A stretch of 36,562 bases of DNA from JBMNTU01 sp050945895 (GCA_050945895.1 JBMNTU010000008.1:1-36562), one strand, 5' to 3'. Numbered from the stretch's first letter, positions 8,104 through 16,772 are shown. Program-made: numbers and translations. The notes: generated by a model not told the origin, from the letters alone.

Positions 8104-8895
8104 TTATTTGGAAAAGAGTTTTTTCAGCCTTCCGAAAAAACCGGTTCCCTGTTCCAAATCCATCATGGGGACGTCTTCGCCCATAATCCGCTTTGTTACG
8201 TTCCTGTAGGCCTTCCCTGCATTCGAACCCATATCTGTAACAACCGGTTCGCCCAGGTTAGAAGACCGGAAGATCATTTCGTCCTCCGGCACCACGCCAA
8301 TCAGGTCTATGCCAAGTATTTCCAGCGTATCGTCTATTGCCAGCATATCTCCTTTTTTTACAAGGTCGGGGCGGATTCGGTTTATCAGCAAACGCACATC
8401 CTCTATACCATTTGCCGAAAGCAGCCCGATGATCCGGTCTGCGTCCCGCACGGAAGAAACCTCCGGAACGGTAACCACAATTGCCGCTTTTGCGCCCGCG
8501 ACAGCATTTTTAAACCCGCGCTCTATGCCAGCAGGGCAGTCTATCAGTACATAATCGAACTCCTCTTCAAGCTCTTCCACAAGCTCCTTCATCTGCTCGG
8601 GCGAAACCGCCATCTTGTTGCGAGTCTGCGCCGCCGGCAGCAGGTACAGGCCTTCGTAACGCTTGTCTCGGATGAGGGCCTGTTTGAGTTTGCACGTTCC
8701 TTCAACAACGTCCACCAGATCATAAACGATCCGGTTTTCCAGCCCCAGCACAACATCCAAATTCCGAAGCCCGATGTCCGTGTCTACAAGCACCACCTTC
8801 TTGCCTGCCATGGCAATGCCCGTGCCGATGTTCGCTGTGGTGGTCGTTTTGCCCACGCCGCCTTTTCCAGATGTAATTACAATTACTTTTTCCAT
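8104..8895 (-). CDS. minD: Septum-site determining ATPase MinD
   Basis: 263 residues. The deviant Walker A motif of ParA/MinD ATPases is at residues 8-17 (SGKGGVGKTT, with both lysines). The DTDIGLRNLDVVLG region follows, then the Walker B-like YVLIDCPAG. The C-terminus ends in a short basic amphipathic helix (GFFGRLKKLFSK), the usual membrane-targeting sequence. It recruits MinC to the membrane so that FtsZ rings form only at mid-cell. It lies between minC (26 bp gap) and minE (18 bp gap) and is translated from an ATG after GGATGGAG. Confidence 0.97.
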   Translation of the reverse strand: MEKVIVITSGKGGVGKTTTTANIGTGIAMAGKKVVLVDTDIGLRNLDVVLGLENRIVYDLVDVVEGTCKLKQALIRDKRYEGLYLLPAAQTRNKMAVSPEQMKELVEELEEEFDYVLIDCPAGIERGFKNAVAGAKAAIVVTVPEVSSVRDADRIIGLLSANGIEDVRLLINRIRPDLVKKGDMLAIDDTLEILGIDLIGVVPEDEMIFRSSNLGEPVVTDMGSNAGKAYRNVTKRIMGEDVPMMDLEQGTGFFGRLKKLFSK

Positions 8896-8921
8896 ACTCC
8901 ATCCATCCTCAACTCGTTTGC

Positions 8922-9614
8922 CTATTTATAGTTCACCGGCCGAATGACGACTTTGCCTTCCTTCAGCTCAGCCACCTCCGCCGTATCCACGCTTTCTCGT
9001 TCGCTGGGAAACGTTACCACCCTGCCCGAAAGCCGAAGCTGTTTGGGGCACATATTCAGCGCCGCAACGCACACGTCCGTCCGTCCGGAGCACCCCGCAT
9101 GGGCAAGGCCGCGCAGCCTGCCAAAAACAGCAATGCTTCCGCCGGCAATTACTTCGCCGCCCGGGTTGACGTCCCCCAAAACCACAACATCGCCCTCGCA
9201 CTCTATACGCTGCCCGCTTCTGACCGTGCTATTGAGAAAGATCGACTTTGCATCGAAGTATGCGTTAGACACCAGTTCTGCTTCCCGGCTTGCCTTTGCT
9301 TTATGCTTCTCGGGCGCTTTTTTCACTTCTTTTTTAATTTCCAGCCCAACTTCTTTTATCGTATTTTCCTCATCGCCAAATACGATGTCTCGGATTCCGT
9401 AGTCCATATCGAAAACCCGCTTTATTTCAAGCTTCTGCGCCTCCGACATTTGTTTGCCGCGGATGGCAACCTTTGTCTGGCTGTCCCGAAAAAAGTCCTT
9501 ATGTTTTTTCAGTTTTTGCATCAGCTCGTCACGGAGCGCGGGATACGTCGCTTTGCCATCCAAAAAAATTTCCAGGCCGCTTTCTTTCCCTTTAATTGTA
9601 ACAATACCCTGCAA
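8922..9614 (-). CDS. minC: Septum-site determining protein MinC
   Basis: 230 residues. The N-terminal FtsZ-inhibiting domain (about 1-105) starts IVTIKGKESGLEIFLD. A charged Lys/Ala-rich linker (about 85-115) is followed by the C-terminal beta-helix domain, with the conserved GDVNPGGEVIAGGSIAVFG and LRGLAHAGCSG segments. MinC blocks FtsZ polymerisation where MinD places it. The start is TTG, chosen because AAGGAGG lies 7 nt upstream and the protein begins there as expected for the family. A promoter (9700-9728) in the gap after mrdA makes minCDE a likely separate transcription unit. Confidence 0.95.
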   Translation of the reverse strand: MQGIVTIKGKESGLEIFLDGKATYPALRDELMQKLKKHKDFFRDSQTKVAIRGKQMSEAQKLEIKRVFDMDYGIRDIVFGDEENTIKEVGLEIKKEVKKAPEKHKAKASREAELVSNAYFDAKSIFLNSTVRSGQRIECEGDVVVLGDVNPGGEVIAGGSIAVFGRLRGLAHAGCSGRTDVCVAALNMCPKQLRLSGRVVTFPSERESVDTAEVAELKEGKVVIRPVNYK

Positions 9615-9699
9615 CGCAGTACCCTCCTTAACACCAGCCCTGCGGCCGGCGCTTTCCGGAATCGTTTCCGGTGTTCAAATGCATATTCTGACAGATGCT

Positions 9700-9728
9700 A
9701 GTATACATGATTTGCCCTGTTTGCGCAA
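9700..9728 (-). promoter_or_regulatory. Promoter for minCDE
   Basis: On the minus strand TTGCGC (9723-9728) and TATACT (9700-9705) are 17 bp apart, about 86 bp before the minC start codon and just after the mrdA stop. Together with the terminator after minE it frames minCDE. Confidence 0.65.
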
Positions 9729-9733
9729 ATTTT

Positions 9734-12208
9734 TCAGCTTAGGACCGAATTGTAGCCGGGAATTTCCTGCACATCGCTCTGCTGCTGCCCGTCCAGGTAA
9801 TACTCCATTATATCGTGCGCCACAGGAATTGCATTTTTGCCTGCCAGCCCGTTTGGAATATACGTCACCACCACAATTTCCGGGTCATCGTACGGCGCAA
9901 AGCCCACAAACCACGCGTTGTTTTCAAGCTCTATCTTGGAAACAACGCCTGTTCCCGTTTTTCCGCCCAGTGTATAGCCTTTTTCCTCAAAATCCTTAAA
10001 ATATTCCGCAGCCGTACCGCCGTCCTCTGTCGCAACTCTTTTCATTCCATTTTTAATTGTGTCAAAATACTCTTGCGGCGCTTCGATCCGCGAAAACAGT
10101 TCGGGCGCCCGCTGCTCTATGATGTTCCCGTTCGTCTCTGTAATGCTGTCTACAATATGGGCCTCGTACACATTGCCGCCGTTGATCAGCGCGGATACAT
10201 ACCGCGCTACACCAATGGGCGTAACTGCCGTAATACCGGCGCCGATTCCGGAAATTGCCGTTTGCGTATCGTTCCACATCAGGTTCAAAAGGCTTTGCGC
10301 CACTTGGTTGTCCCACCCCATCGAACGCGTGATTGTTTCCGGGATTTCCAACTCCTCGCGCAAGATCACGCGGATATCTCCGCCAATCTGTTGCTCGCCC
10401 TTTGCCGCCAGCAGAATTAGCCTGTCTGCCGTCTGTTCGACCTGCTCTTGTGTATATTCAATTTCGCGGGATTCGCCAAACTCCTTCAGATATCCCATAA
10501 TTTGGTTTCTAACCAGCACCGGCTGCGAGGTTTTTTGCGAATTGATGTCCTTGTCCGGGTCATACAACACTTCAGGCGAGCCAACCTGCCCCGCCACTTC
10601 TCCCGGAAGCTCTATGCCTGTCAGCGTTGTTAGCCCAAACTGGTCTCCCCAGTAAACAAGGCGGTCGATCCCCATATTATATGCCGTATCCATGAAATAG
10701 TAGTTACAGCTTACCGATATAGCTTCCTCCAAATTCAGGTCACTGTGTCGCGAAAAATCGGGCTTTACCCAACATTTGGGCGCGTTGTTTTTTTCCGCTT
10801 CGCTTGCATCGTCGCTCATCCCCTTGATAAACGCGCCTTCGTCCGTTATCCGCGTATCCAGGTTAATCGTACCTTCCATCAGCCCGCCCATGCCCGTCAC
10901 CAGCTTAAAGATCGAGCCGGGAATCCCCTTGGATGCAATGGCCTTGTTAAACAGCGGGCTGGAAATGTCTGTACGAAGCATTTCCATATTTTCTGTAGAG
11001 ATTCCGCCGGAAAACATATTGACGTCATACGAAGGGTAGCTTGCCATTGCAAGCACATTGCCCGTATTGGGGTCCATAACAATCGCCGCGCCCATCTTGG
11101 CCTGGCTTACCTCGCGGCTGCCAAACGCCTCGTCATATTTCTCCTGGTTTTTCTGGTATTCCTCCATACGCTGCTCGTAAACCATGTTGATGTTGCTTTG
11201 CAGCGCGTCCTCCAGCTTCATCTGCAAATCCAGGTCAATCGTCAAAACGACGTTGTTTCCCTGCGAAGGCGGCGTGTAGGAAAGCTCCTGAATAATTTTC
11301 CCGTTGGAGTTTACGACCACCTCGCGCGTTCCCTGCCGCTCGGTAGAATTACCCGTCAGATATTGCTCCATGCTGCTTTCAATGCCCGTTATTCCAATGA
11401 TGTCGTCCTGCGCATAGCCCTTTTGCCCCATTTCCGCAATCATATCGTTGTCCGTCATTTTCCCCGTATATCCAACAATATGCGCAGCTACGCTGTCTTT
11501 TGGGTATACGCGTACAGAGCTTTCAGAGATATTGATGCCGTCCAGCTTGCTGGACTCCGCTTCTATAAGCGCAACCGTTTCCATATCGATGTTGGACGCA
11601 ATGACAACGGGCACATACGCACGATAAGACGTAAGCTGTATTTCCTGCCAGATAGACAGCAGCTTTCGCGCCTGTTCGTAGTTGTATTCCTCCGGTATGC
11701 TATACCGCTTCCGAAGGTCCCTGTAAATTACGTCCGGCCCAACCTCCGCTTTTTCGGAAACGGCCATGTTTTTGCGCCAGTTTTCTTCGCGCTTTGCGTG
11801 TGCCGCCTCGTCCGTTACGCCAAAATCGAACCGAAACGAGCCGTCCGAATCTCGGACGATGGAAAATGTATCGATAACATCTTCGTCATTTTCCTCAATA
11901 ATTTCGACTGTGCGGATCAATACGTCCGTGTAATAGGCCCTGTCTGTGGGTGTATTGCGCGTTGGGTCACGCGTGAACTCTACATTATAGCTGCTTTGGT
12001 CATAAGCAAGCGGGGTTCCGTTGATGTCCGTTATTTGCCCCCTGTACCCTTTTACGCTAAGCGTACGCACTTTTCTGTCTTCCGACCGGGTAGAAAGCTC
12101 CCCCCCCTGCGTAATTGTAATATCGTAAAGCTGTACAAACAGCACAACAAACAGCACGCCTACCAGCGCGAAACATATAATGAACCTGTTTCTCAATCTT
12201 TCAAACAT
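9734..12208 (-). CDS. mrdA: Penicillin-binding protein 2 (class B transpeptidase)
   Basis: 824 residues. One N-terminal membrane anchor (about residues 9-29) is followed by the PBP dimerisation domain and then the transpeptidase domain. Its three active-site motifs are visible: SIFK at 432-435, SCN at 500-502 and KTG at 750-752. The interval between SCN and KTG is long because of a mainly charged stretch (about 550-640, GYLKEFGESREIEYTQEQVEQ and onward). This makes the protein larger than E. coli PBP2; I believe long PBP2 forms are usual in Clostridia. It cross-links peptidoglycan during side-wall growth with RodA. It follows mreD by 12 bp. Confidence 0.95.
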   Translation of the reverse strand: MFERLRNRFIICFALVGVLFVVLFVQLYDITITQGGELSTRSEDRKVRTLSVKGYRGQITDINGTPLAYDQSSYNVEFTRDPTRNTPTDRAYYTDVLIRTVEIIEENDEDVIDTFSIVRDSDGSFRFDFGVTDEAAHAKREENWRKNMAVSEKAEVGPDVIYRDLRKRYSIPEEYNYEQARKLLSIWQEIQLTSYRAYVPVVIASNIDMETVALIEAESSKLDGINISESSVRVYPKDSVAAHIVGYTGKMTDNDMIAEMGQKGYAQDDIIGITGIESSMEQYLTGNSTERQGTREVVVNSNGKIIQELSYTPPSQGNNVVLTIDLDLQMKLEDALQSNINMVYEQRMEEYQKNQEKYDEAFGSREVSQAKMGAAIVMDPNTGNVLAMASYPSYDVNMFSGGISTENMEMLRTDISSPLFNKAIASKGIPGSIFKLVTGMGGLMEGTINLDTRITDEGAFIKGMSDDASEAEKNNAPKCWVKPDFSRHSDLNLEEAISVSCNYYFMDTAYNMGIDRLVYWGDQFGLTTLTGIELPGEVAGQVGSPEVLYDPDKDINSQKTSQPVLVRNQIMGYLKEFGESREIEYTQEQVEQTADRLILLAAKGEQQIGGDIRVILREELEIPETITRSMGWDNQVAQSLLNLMWNDTQTAISGIGAGITAVTPIGVARYVSALINGGNVYEAHIVDSITETNGNIIEQRAPELFSRIEAPQEYFDTIKNGMKRVATEDGGTAAEYFKDFEEKGYTLGGKTGTGVVSKIELENNAWFVGFAPYDDPEIVVVTYIPNGLAGKNAIPVAHDIMEYYLDGQQQSDVQEIPGYNSVLS

Positions 12209-12220
12209 TATATATCCTCA

Positions 12221-12745
12221 TCAGAAATTCAGCCGGTCTTCGTCATATACGACCCGCGGCCGCATCCAATTGTTTTTCAGAAGTTTCCCCATCAGCCAGT
12301 AAAAAAGCATCATCAACCCGGCATTTACAAGCATCGACGGCAAAATGTAGCGGATCATCATATATCCCAATTCAAACCGGGCTCCCAATATATACACAAT
12401 AAGGCCCACCATCAGCTCGCGGATGGCATACCCTCCTGCGCCGGTAATCAGCGCCTCCGGCAGGCCGGGTCTTTTCCTGTTTCGGATAGCAATATAAATG
12501 GCGGCAATGCTCACCGTATAGCTTAGTGCATAAACGCCCAATACTGTCGAATAAAAAATATCGAGCAACAATCCGGAAAGCGCCGCAAACACAATGGGCA
12601 TCGCGGATTTTTCCCGAAGCATCAGCGAACCGGCCAAGAGGAATACGATATCTATGTGCAACCCGCCGGTATTATTCGCCGTCAGCACAGTGCCCGATAA
12701 CAATGCGCTTACCGCCCCCAAAAGCACCAATACTACATACCGCAT
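12221..12745 (-). CDS. mreD: Rod shape-determining protein MreD
   Basis: 174 residues with five or six hydrophobic segments, the size and make-up of MreD, an integral membrane part of the elongasome. Sequence conservation in MreD is low. Features seen are the hydrophobic start (MRYVVLVLLGAVSALLSG), the segment GLHIDIVFLLAGSLMLREK and the LDIFYSTVLGVYALSYT stretch. The assignment rests equally on its position: 3 bp after mreC and 12 bp before mrdA, the standard mreC-mreD-mrdA order. Confidence 0.9.
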   Translation of the reverse strand: MRYVVLVLLGAVSALLSGTVLTANNTGGLHIDIVFLLAGSLMLREKSAMPIVFAALSGLLLDIFYSTVLGVYALSYTVSIAAIYIAIRNRKRPGLPEALITGAGGYAIRELMVGLIVYILGARFELGYMMIRYILPSMLVNAGLMMLFYWLMGKLLKNNWMRPRVVYDEDRLNF

Positions 12746-12748
12746 CTG

Positions 12749-13756
12749 CTATTCCTCCGGTACTTCGTCAGGAGCTTCTGTTTGCGCGTCGCCCTCATCC
12801 GGTGTGTCTCCGCCGGCCGGCTGCCCGCCATCCAAGCTTTCTTCCGGCAGGTACGATTCCTCCGGCGGAGCAACCGATTCATTTGTTACTGCAGGCGCGC
12901 CGTCTGAAATATCCTCGCTGCTTTCCGGCTGCTGCTCCTCCACTGTTCGGATGACCATAACTTCTTCCAGCCGTCTGAAATCCACATTCGGCTTTACGGT
13001 AATCGTTTTTCCGCCAAACTCGTCCATCGTTTCTATTACTTCGCCTATCACCAGCCCTTTTGGGTAAAGCTGGTCCAGCCCGGAGGTCACAATCGTATCC
13101 TCCAGCACGATATCCGTATCGATGGGCATATATTCCATATACAGCGTCGTAGCAAGGTCGTCCGTACCAATATGCCCTTTTACCACACCATAGTCTCGCG
13201 TTCGTTCCACAATTGCAGAAACGCTGCTCCGCCCGTCTATAATAGACATGACCTTTGCCCAATTAAGCCCTACTTCCTCCACGCGCCCAACCAGTCCGTC
13301 CGGCGTAATGACGGGCATATTTACCTCAATACCGTGCTCCCGCCCCCGGTCGATCGTAAAAACGTCAAACCAGTTTCCAGGGTTCTTTCCGGTAATTTTT
13401 GCGACAATCAGCTCCTGCTCGGGGTTGTTCTGCTTGTAGTCGAGCATTTCGGACAGGCGCTCGTTTTCGGCAACCACCTCGTCGTACCGGCTGAGCTTTA
13501 GCTGGTCTTCGTCCAGCTTTGCCTGGCGCTGCTCTTCTGCTTCGCCATCCACATTAAATACCCGTCCAAAAAAAGAACCCACGCTGTCGGACGCCTGGTT
13601 AAAAAACTGCTGCAACGGCAAAAATGCACTCCCTACTGCGGTAGTGCCTCCGGATGCAATATTACTCGAGCTTGTTACCGACATCAGTACAATCAAAACC
13701 ACCACAGTTATGACTGTTACGACCATCGGTTTATTTCTGAAAAAACCCAATGGCAA
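12749..13756 (-). CDS. mreC: Rod shape-determining protein MreC with acidic tail
   Basis: 335 residues. A short cytoplasmic N-terminus and one membrane helix (about 10-28) are followed by a coiled coil (about 65-110, AEEQRQAKLDEDQLKLSRYDEVVAENERL region, shown only in part) and the beta-barrel MreC domain. That domain has GLVGRVEEVGLNWAKVMSIID and GVVKGHIG-type segments. The last 60 or so residues are a Pro/Glu/Asp-rich tail outside the usual domain. The start is set at TTG because the reading frame begins there, but the nearby GGGG is a poor and close ribosome site. An ATG at 13726 lies just before the membrane helix and cannot be excluded. mreB is not upstream, which is unusual. Confidence 0.93.
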   Translation of the reverse strand: MPLGFFRNKPMVVTVITVVVLIVLMSVTSSSNIASGGTTAVGSAFLPLQQFFNQASDSVGSFFGRVFNVDGEAEEQRQAKLDEDQLKLSRYDEVVAENERLSEMLDYKQNNPEQELIVAKITGKNPGNWFDVFTIDRGREHGIEVNMPVITPDGLVGRVEEVGLNWAKVMSIIDGRSSVSAIVERTRDYGVVKGHIGTDDLATTLYMEYMPIDTDIVLEDTIVTSGLDQLYPKGLVIGEVIETMDEFGGKTITVKPNVDFRRLEEVMVIRTVEEQQPESSEDISDGAPAVTNESVAPPEESYLPEESLDGGQPAGGDTPDEGDAQTEAPDEVPEE

Positions 13757-13770
13757 TATACCCCATGTGG

Positions 13771-13877
13771 ATTGCCCGCAGTATAGCGGGTCAATCTTAT
13801 AACAGCCGCATATATATGCCGCTATGCTCCATCAATAAACGATTGCTTATGTTTTCATATAGGCTGTGTTTATTGAT
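13771..13877 (-). promoter_or_regulatory. Structured mreC leader
   Basis: Between the promoter and mreC lie three inverted elements. The first is a perfect 10-bp pair, ATCAATAAAC (13831-13840) with GTTTATTGAT (13868-13877). The second is the 12-bp palindrome GCATATATATGC (13807-13818). The third is a hairpin with a CCCGC/GCGGG core and ATTG/CAAT ends (13771-13795), placed next to the weak mreC start. No known leader family was recognised. Confidence 0.45.
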
Positions 13878-13884
13878 TCTATAA

Positions 13885-13914
13885 ATTATAGCATAAAGAA
13901 AATTTTTATGTTAT
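13885..13914 (-). promoter_or_regulatory. Promoter for mreC-mreD-mrdA
   Basis: On the minus strand a perfect TATAAT (13885-13890) has an extended -10 (TGC directly before it). A weak ATAACA (13909-13914) lies at 18 bp spacing. The leader to mreC is about 120 nt. Confidence 0.65.
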
Positions 13915-13963
13915 CCCTAACGTAAACTTTTTGTAACAATTCGAATGCCAAAATCCCTGTTTT

Positions 13964-14530
13964 TTAAAAGAAGCTCCCTGTTTTAAACGCTTTAAGCATC
14001 TGGTAGACGCCGCTTACCGGCAAGCCCATCACATTGAAATAGCACCCTTCGATGCGCCGGACAAACCGTGCCGCTGCTTCCTGTACGGCATACGCGCCCG
14101 CCTTGTCCAGCACATACGCGTTTTCCAGATAGTTCTCCAGCTCCGCTTCGCTTATTTCATTAAAATAGACTTTTGTAGAAAACACTTCTGTGCGCTCAGT
14201 TTTTTCCGCACACAGGCATACGCCCGTATATACTTCGTGCATACTACCGGCAAGGCTGCATACCATGCGCTTTGCGTCTGCCATATCCCTGGGCTTGCCC
14301 AGTATCTCGCTGTTTGCATACACAACCGTGTCTGCCCCCAGAATAATATCAGCGGGATGTTTTTTAAAAACATCCCGCGCTTTTCTTTTGGCAAGCATTT
14401 CAACAAGCTTTGCCGGATCGCGTTCGTCCGAAGACTCGTCCACATCGCTTGCTTCAATTATAAAATCCTCTGTAATCAGCTTAAGAAGCTCCTGCCTGCG
14501 CGGAGACTGTGACGCCAGCACCAGCATCAT
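13964..14530 (-). CDS. maf: Maf-family nucleoside triphosphate pyrophosphatase
   Basis: 188 residues from the chosen start. Family signatures are LASQSPRRQELL at the N-terminus (substrate-binding SxSPRR), DVDESSDERDP, and ILGADTVV with the catalytic-type aspartate, followed by GKPRD. The C-terminal half ends in VRRIEGCYFNVMGLPV. Maf proteins hydrolyse non-canonical or modified NTPs and, in Bacillus, affect septum formation. The frame is open 31 codons further upstream into rnfB, but the ATG at 14530 shares its A with the rnfB TGA stop (TGATG) and has GGAAGAGG before it. A second ATG follows at once (14527). It is thus coupled to the Rnf operon while facing the mre operon. Confidence 0.93.
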   Translation of the reverse strand: MMLVLASQSPRRQELLKLITEDFIIEASDVDESSDERDPAKLVEMLAKRKARDVFKKHPADIILGADTVVYANSEILGKPRDMADAKRMVCSLAGSMHEVYTGVCLCAEKTERTEVFSTKVYFNEISEAELENYLENAYVLDKAGAYAVQEAAARFVRRIEGCYFNVMGLPVSGVYQMLKAFKTGSFF

Positions 14531-15540
14531 CAGCCTGCCTCTTCCTTTGCGCTGCCCTCCCGCTCTACCAGATGGACGGCATCCTTTTTGCAGCTCTCTA
14601 CACACAGCCCACAGCCACGACACCTATCCTCCAGCACATGGTGTTTTTGCTTTACTTCGCCTTCGATTGCGTCGAACGGGCAGGCCTTCTTGCACAGCGT
14701 ACACCCGATGCATTTTTCCTGGTCGATTTCCGCCATCTTGTCGGGCTGGGTAGAGAGCATGCACTTGCGCGGGCATTTTTCCACGCATACCCAGCAGCTC
14801 CTGCATTTTTCCGGATCGATGACCGGCAAGTTGTCTTCCATTACAATTGCGCCAAACGGGCAGCTCTTCGCGCAGATACCGCAGCCGATGCATCCGGCCG
14901 TGCACACCTCCGTCACAGGTTTGCCTTTATCTTTATTGGTGCAGCCGGCGTATACATCCACATCCCTGTCCAAGACTGCAATGGAATCGCGCGGGCATTG
15001 CTCTACACAGCGCCCGCAGCCGGTGCATTTGTCCTCATCGATGTAGGCAATTCCCTCCTTGCCCATTGTAATGGCGCCAAACTTGCACACCTTCGCACAT
15101 GTTCCCAAACCAAGGCAGGCAAAACGGCAGGCCTTAAACCCTGCTGCCGTCGCATAAGCCGCACGGCAGTCCTGCGCGCCGTTATATTCGAATTTATTAA
15201 CATTATGGCCGTTGCTACCCACGCACATGATCCGCGCGACTTTGGGCTTCATCTCTCCAACAGACACACCCAGTATATCGGCAATGATTTTTGCATTTTC
15301 CGGCGAAAGCACTGCGCAGCCCGAGACCTCTGCTTTTCCTTCCACCACGGCCATGCCAAAGCCATCACACCCCGGATAGCCGCACCCGCCGCAGTTTGCG
15401 CCGGGCAAATACTCGCGTATTTGTTCAAACCGCTCGTCCTTCTTTACCGCAAATTTCTTTGCCGCAACGCCCAGCATCGCCCCAAAAGCAGCGCCCAGGC
15501 CTCCCAAAACGATAATCGACCATACTACAGGCTCAAACAT
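14530..15540 (-). CDS. rnfB: Rnf complex subunit RnfB (multi-cluster ferredoxin)
   Basis: 336 residues. One N-terminal membrane helix (about 5-25) is followed by the four-cysteine Fe-S domain (CGGCGYPGC with a later Cys near CAVLSPE). A string of ferredoxin-type cysteine motifs comes next: CRFACLGLGTCAKVC, CTGCGRCVEQC, CIGCGICAKSC, CRSCWVCVEKC, CIGCTLCKKAC and CRGCGLCVESC. This is the long clostridial RnfB form, the entry point for electrons from ferredoxin. A GTG at 15549 is in frame, but it is 2 nt from AAGGAG, while the ATG at 15540 is 11 nt away. Last rnf gene; overlaps maf. Confidence 0.96.
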   Translation of the reverse strand: MFEPVVWSIIVLGGLGAAFGAMLGVAAKKFAVKKDERFEQIREYLPGANCGGCGYPGCDGFGMAVVEGKAEVSGCAVLSPENAKIIADILGVSVGEMKPKVARIMCVGSNGHNVNKFEYNGAQDCRAAYATAAGFKACRFACLGLGTCAKVCKFGAITMGKEGIAYIDEDKCTGCGRCVEQCPRDSIAVLDRDVDVYAGCTNKDKGKPVTEVCTAGCIGCGICAKSCPFGAIVMEDNLPVIDPEKCRSCWVCVEKCPRKCMLSTQPDKMAEIDQEKCIGCTLCKKACPFDAIEGEVKQKHHVLEDRCRGCGLCVESCKKDAVHLVEREGSAKEEAG

Positions 15541-15566
15541 ATAAACCACAACTCCTTCTTATATCA

Positions 15567-16157
15567 TCAGCCAATGGCCAGCCCCGAGAACCCCATAAAC
15601 GCTACACTCATCAATGAAGCGCTGATGAGTGCAATAGGAAAGCCCTGGAACGGCTTTGGGATGTCGGACAGCGCCAGTTTTTCGCGGATTCCTGCAAACA
15701 GGACGATTGCAATGGTAAATCCGACAGCCGCCCCCACGCCGTTTACAATTGTCTCTAACAGGTTGTACTGCTCCGTAATATTCAAAATTGCAACGCCCAA
15801 AACGGCGCAGTTTGTTGTAATCAGCGGCAGATACACACCCAGGCTCTGGTACAGCGCCGGGCTCGACTTCTGAAGCACCATCTCCACCAACTGTACAAGC
15901 GCCGCAATAACCAGAATAAACGCAATGGTCTGCAAATAATCCACACCCAGCGGCACCAGTATAAAATATTGCACCAGCCAGGTAATGAGCGACGCAAGCG
16001 CCATAACAAACGTAACGGCCATGCCCATGCCAACGGCTGTTTCCACCTTCCGCGAAACGCCCAAAAACGGGCAAATTCCGAGGAACCGTGACAGCACATA
16101 GTTGTTGACCAGTATGGAGCTTAAAAGAATTGCCAATATTTTAATAAATTGTTCCAT
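15567..16157 (-). CDS. rnfA: Rnf complex membrane subunit RnfA
   Basis: 196 residues with six hydrophobic segments and the RnfA signatures NNYVLSRFLGICPFLGVS near the N-terminus and TNCAVLGVAILN in the middle. RnfA and RnfE are homologous, oppositely oriented membrane proteins that form part of the Na+ or H+ path and hold a shared Fe-S cluster through conserved Cys residues. Cys in GICPFLG and TNCAVLG are present. It is 3 bp after rnfE and 26 bp before the rnfB ATG. Confidence 0.97.
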   Translation of the reverse strand: MEQFIKILAILLSSILVNNYVLSRFLGICPFLGVSRKVETAVGMGMAVTFVMALASLITWLVQYFILVPLGVDYLQTIAFILVIAALVQLVEMVLQKSSPALYQSLGVYLPLITTNCAVLGVAILNITEQYNLLETIVNGVGAAVGFTIAIVLFAGIREKLALSDIPKPFQGFPIALISASLMSVAFMGFSGLAIG

Positions 16158-16160
16158 CGT

Positions 16161-16769
16161 TTATGCTCCTTCCTTTTTGTCCAACATTTTATTTACAAGC
16201 GCCAGCAGCAATCCAAAAACCAGGAACCCGCCCGGTGCCAGTATAAACATCAGTACATTCGGGTACCCTTCCGCAAAAACCGGCACGCCAAACAGCGAAC
16301 CGTTTCCCAGCAGCTCGCGCACGGCCGCAATCATGGCCAACGCCAGTGTAAAGCCGACTCCCATGCCAATGCCGTCTACCGCCGAAGCGCCCACGCTGTT
16401 TTTGGAAGCAAAGGACTCTGCGCGCGCCAGTATAATGCAGTTGACGACAATCAACGGGATAAATATCCCAAGCGATTCATCCAGCGCGGGCAAAAACGCC
16501 TTAAGCATCATCTGCACCACCGTCACAAACATTGCGATAATAACGACATAGCAGGGAATACGCACCTTATCCGGAATAAAATTCCGCAGCAGGGAAATCA
16601 ACACATTTGAGCAAACGAGCACAAATGTAGCCATCATCCCCATTCCAAACGCATTTGTAAGCGACGTCGTGACCGCGATTGTCGGGCATGTTCCCAACAC
16701 CAGACGGAATGCCGGGTTTTCATTGATAATGCCGTTTACGAAAATGCCTTTCATCGAAGGCTTACTCAT
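16161..16769 (-). CDS. rnfE: Rnf complex membrane subunit RnfE
   Basis: 202 residues with six membrane segments. The conserved start GIINENPAFRLVLGTCPTIAVTTS and the VNCIILARAESFA segment identify RnfE; both carry the cysteines expected to bind the membrane Fe-S cluster shared with RnfA. It lies 3 bp after rnfG and 3 bp before rnfA, so the genes are almost certainly translated from one message. Confidence 0.97.
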   Translation of the reverse strand: MSKPSMKGIFVNGIINENPAFRLVLGTCPTIAVTTSLTNAFGMGMMATFVLVCSNVLISLLRNFIPDKVRIPCYVVIIAMFVTVVQMMLKAFLPALDESLGIFIPLIVVNCIILARAESFASKNSVGASAVDGIGMGVGFTLALAMIAAVRELLGNGSLFGVPVFAEGYPNVLMFILAPGGFLVFGLLLALVNKMLDKKEGA

Positions 16770-16772
16770 ATC

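Noticed and set aside
10745..12526. 593-residue plus-strand open frame
   Set aside because: It lies wholly opposite mrdA, whose three active-site motifs are intact; the plus-strand translation has no family resemblance and is rich in His, Arg and Cys as expected for an antisense frame.
14509..15873. 454-residue plus-strand open frame
   Set aside because: Antisense to rnfB and part of rnfA, both clearly recognised; composition is that of a shadow frame.
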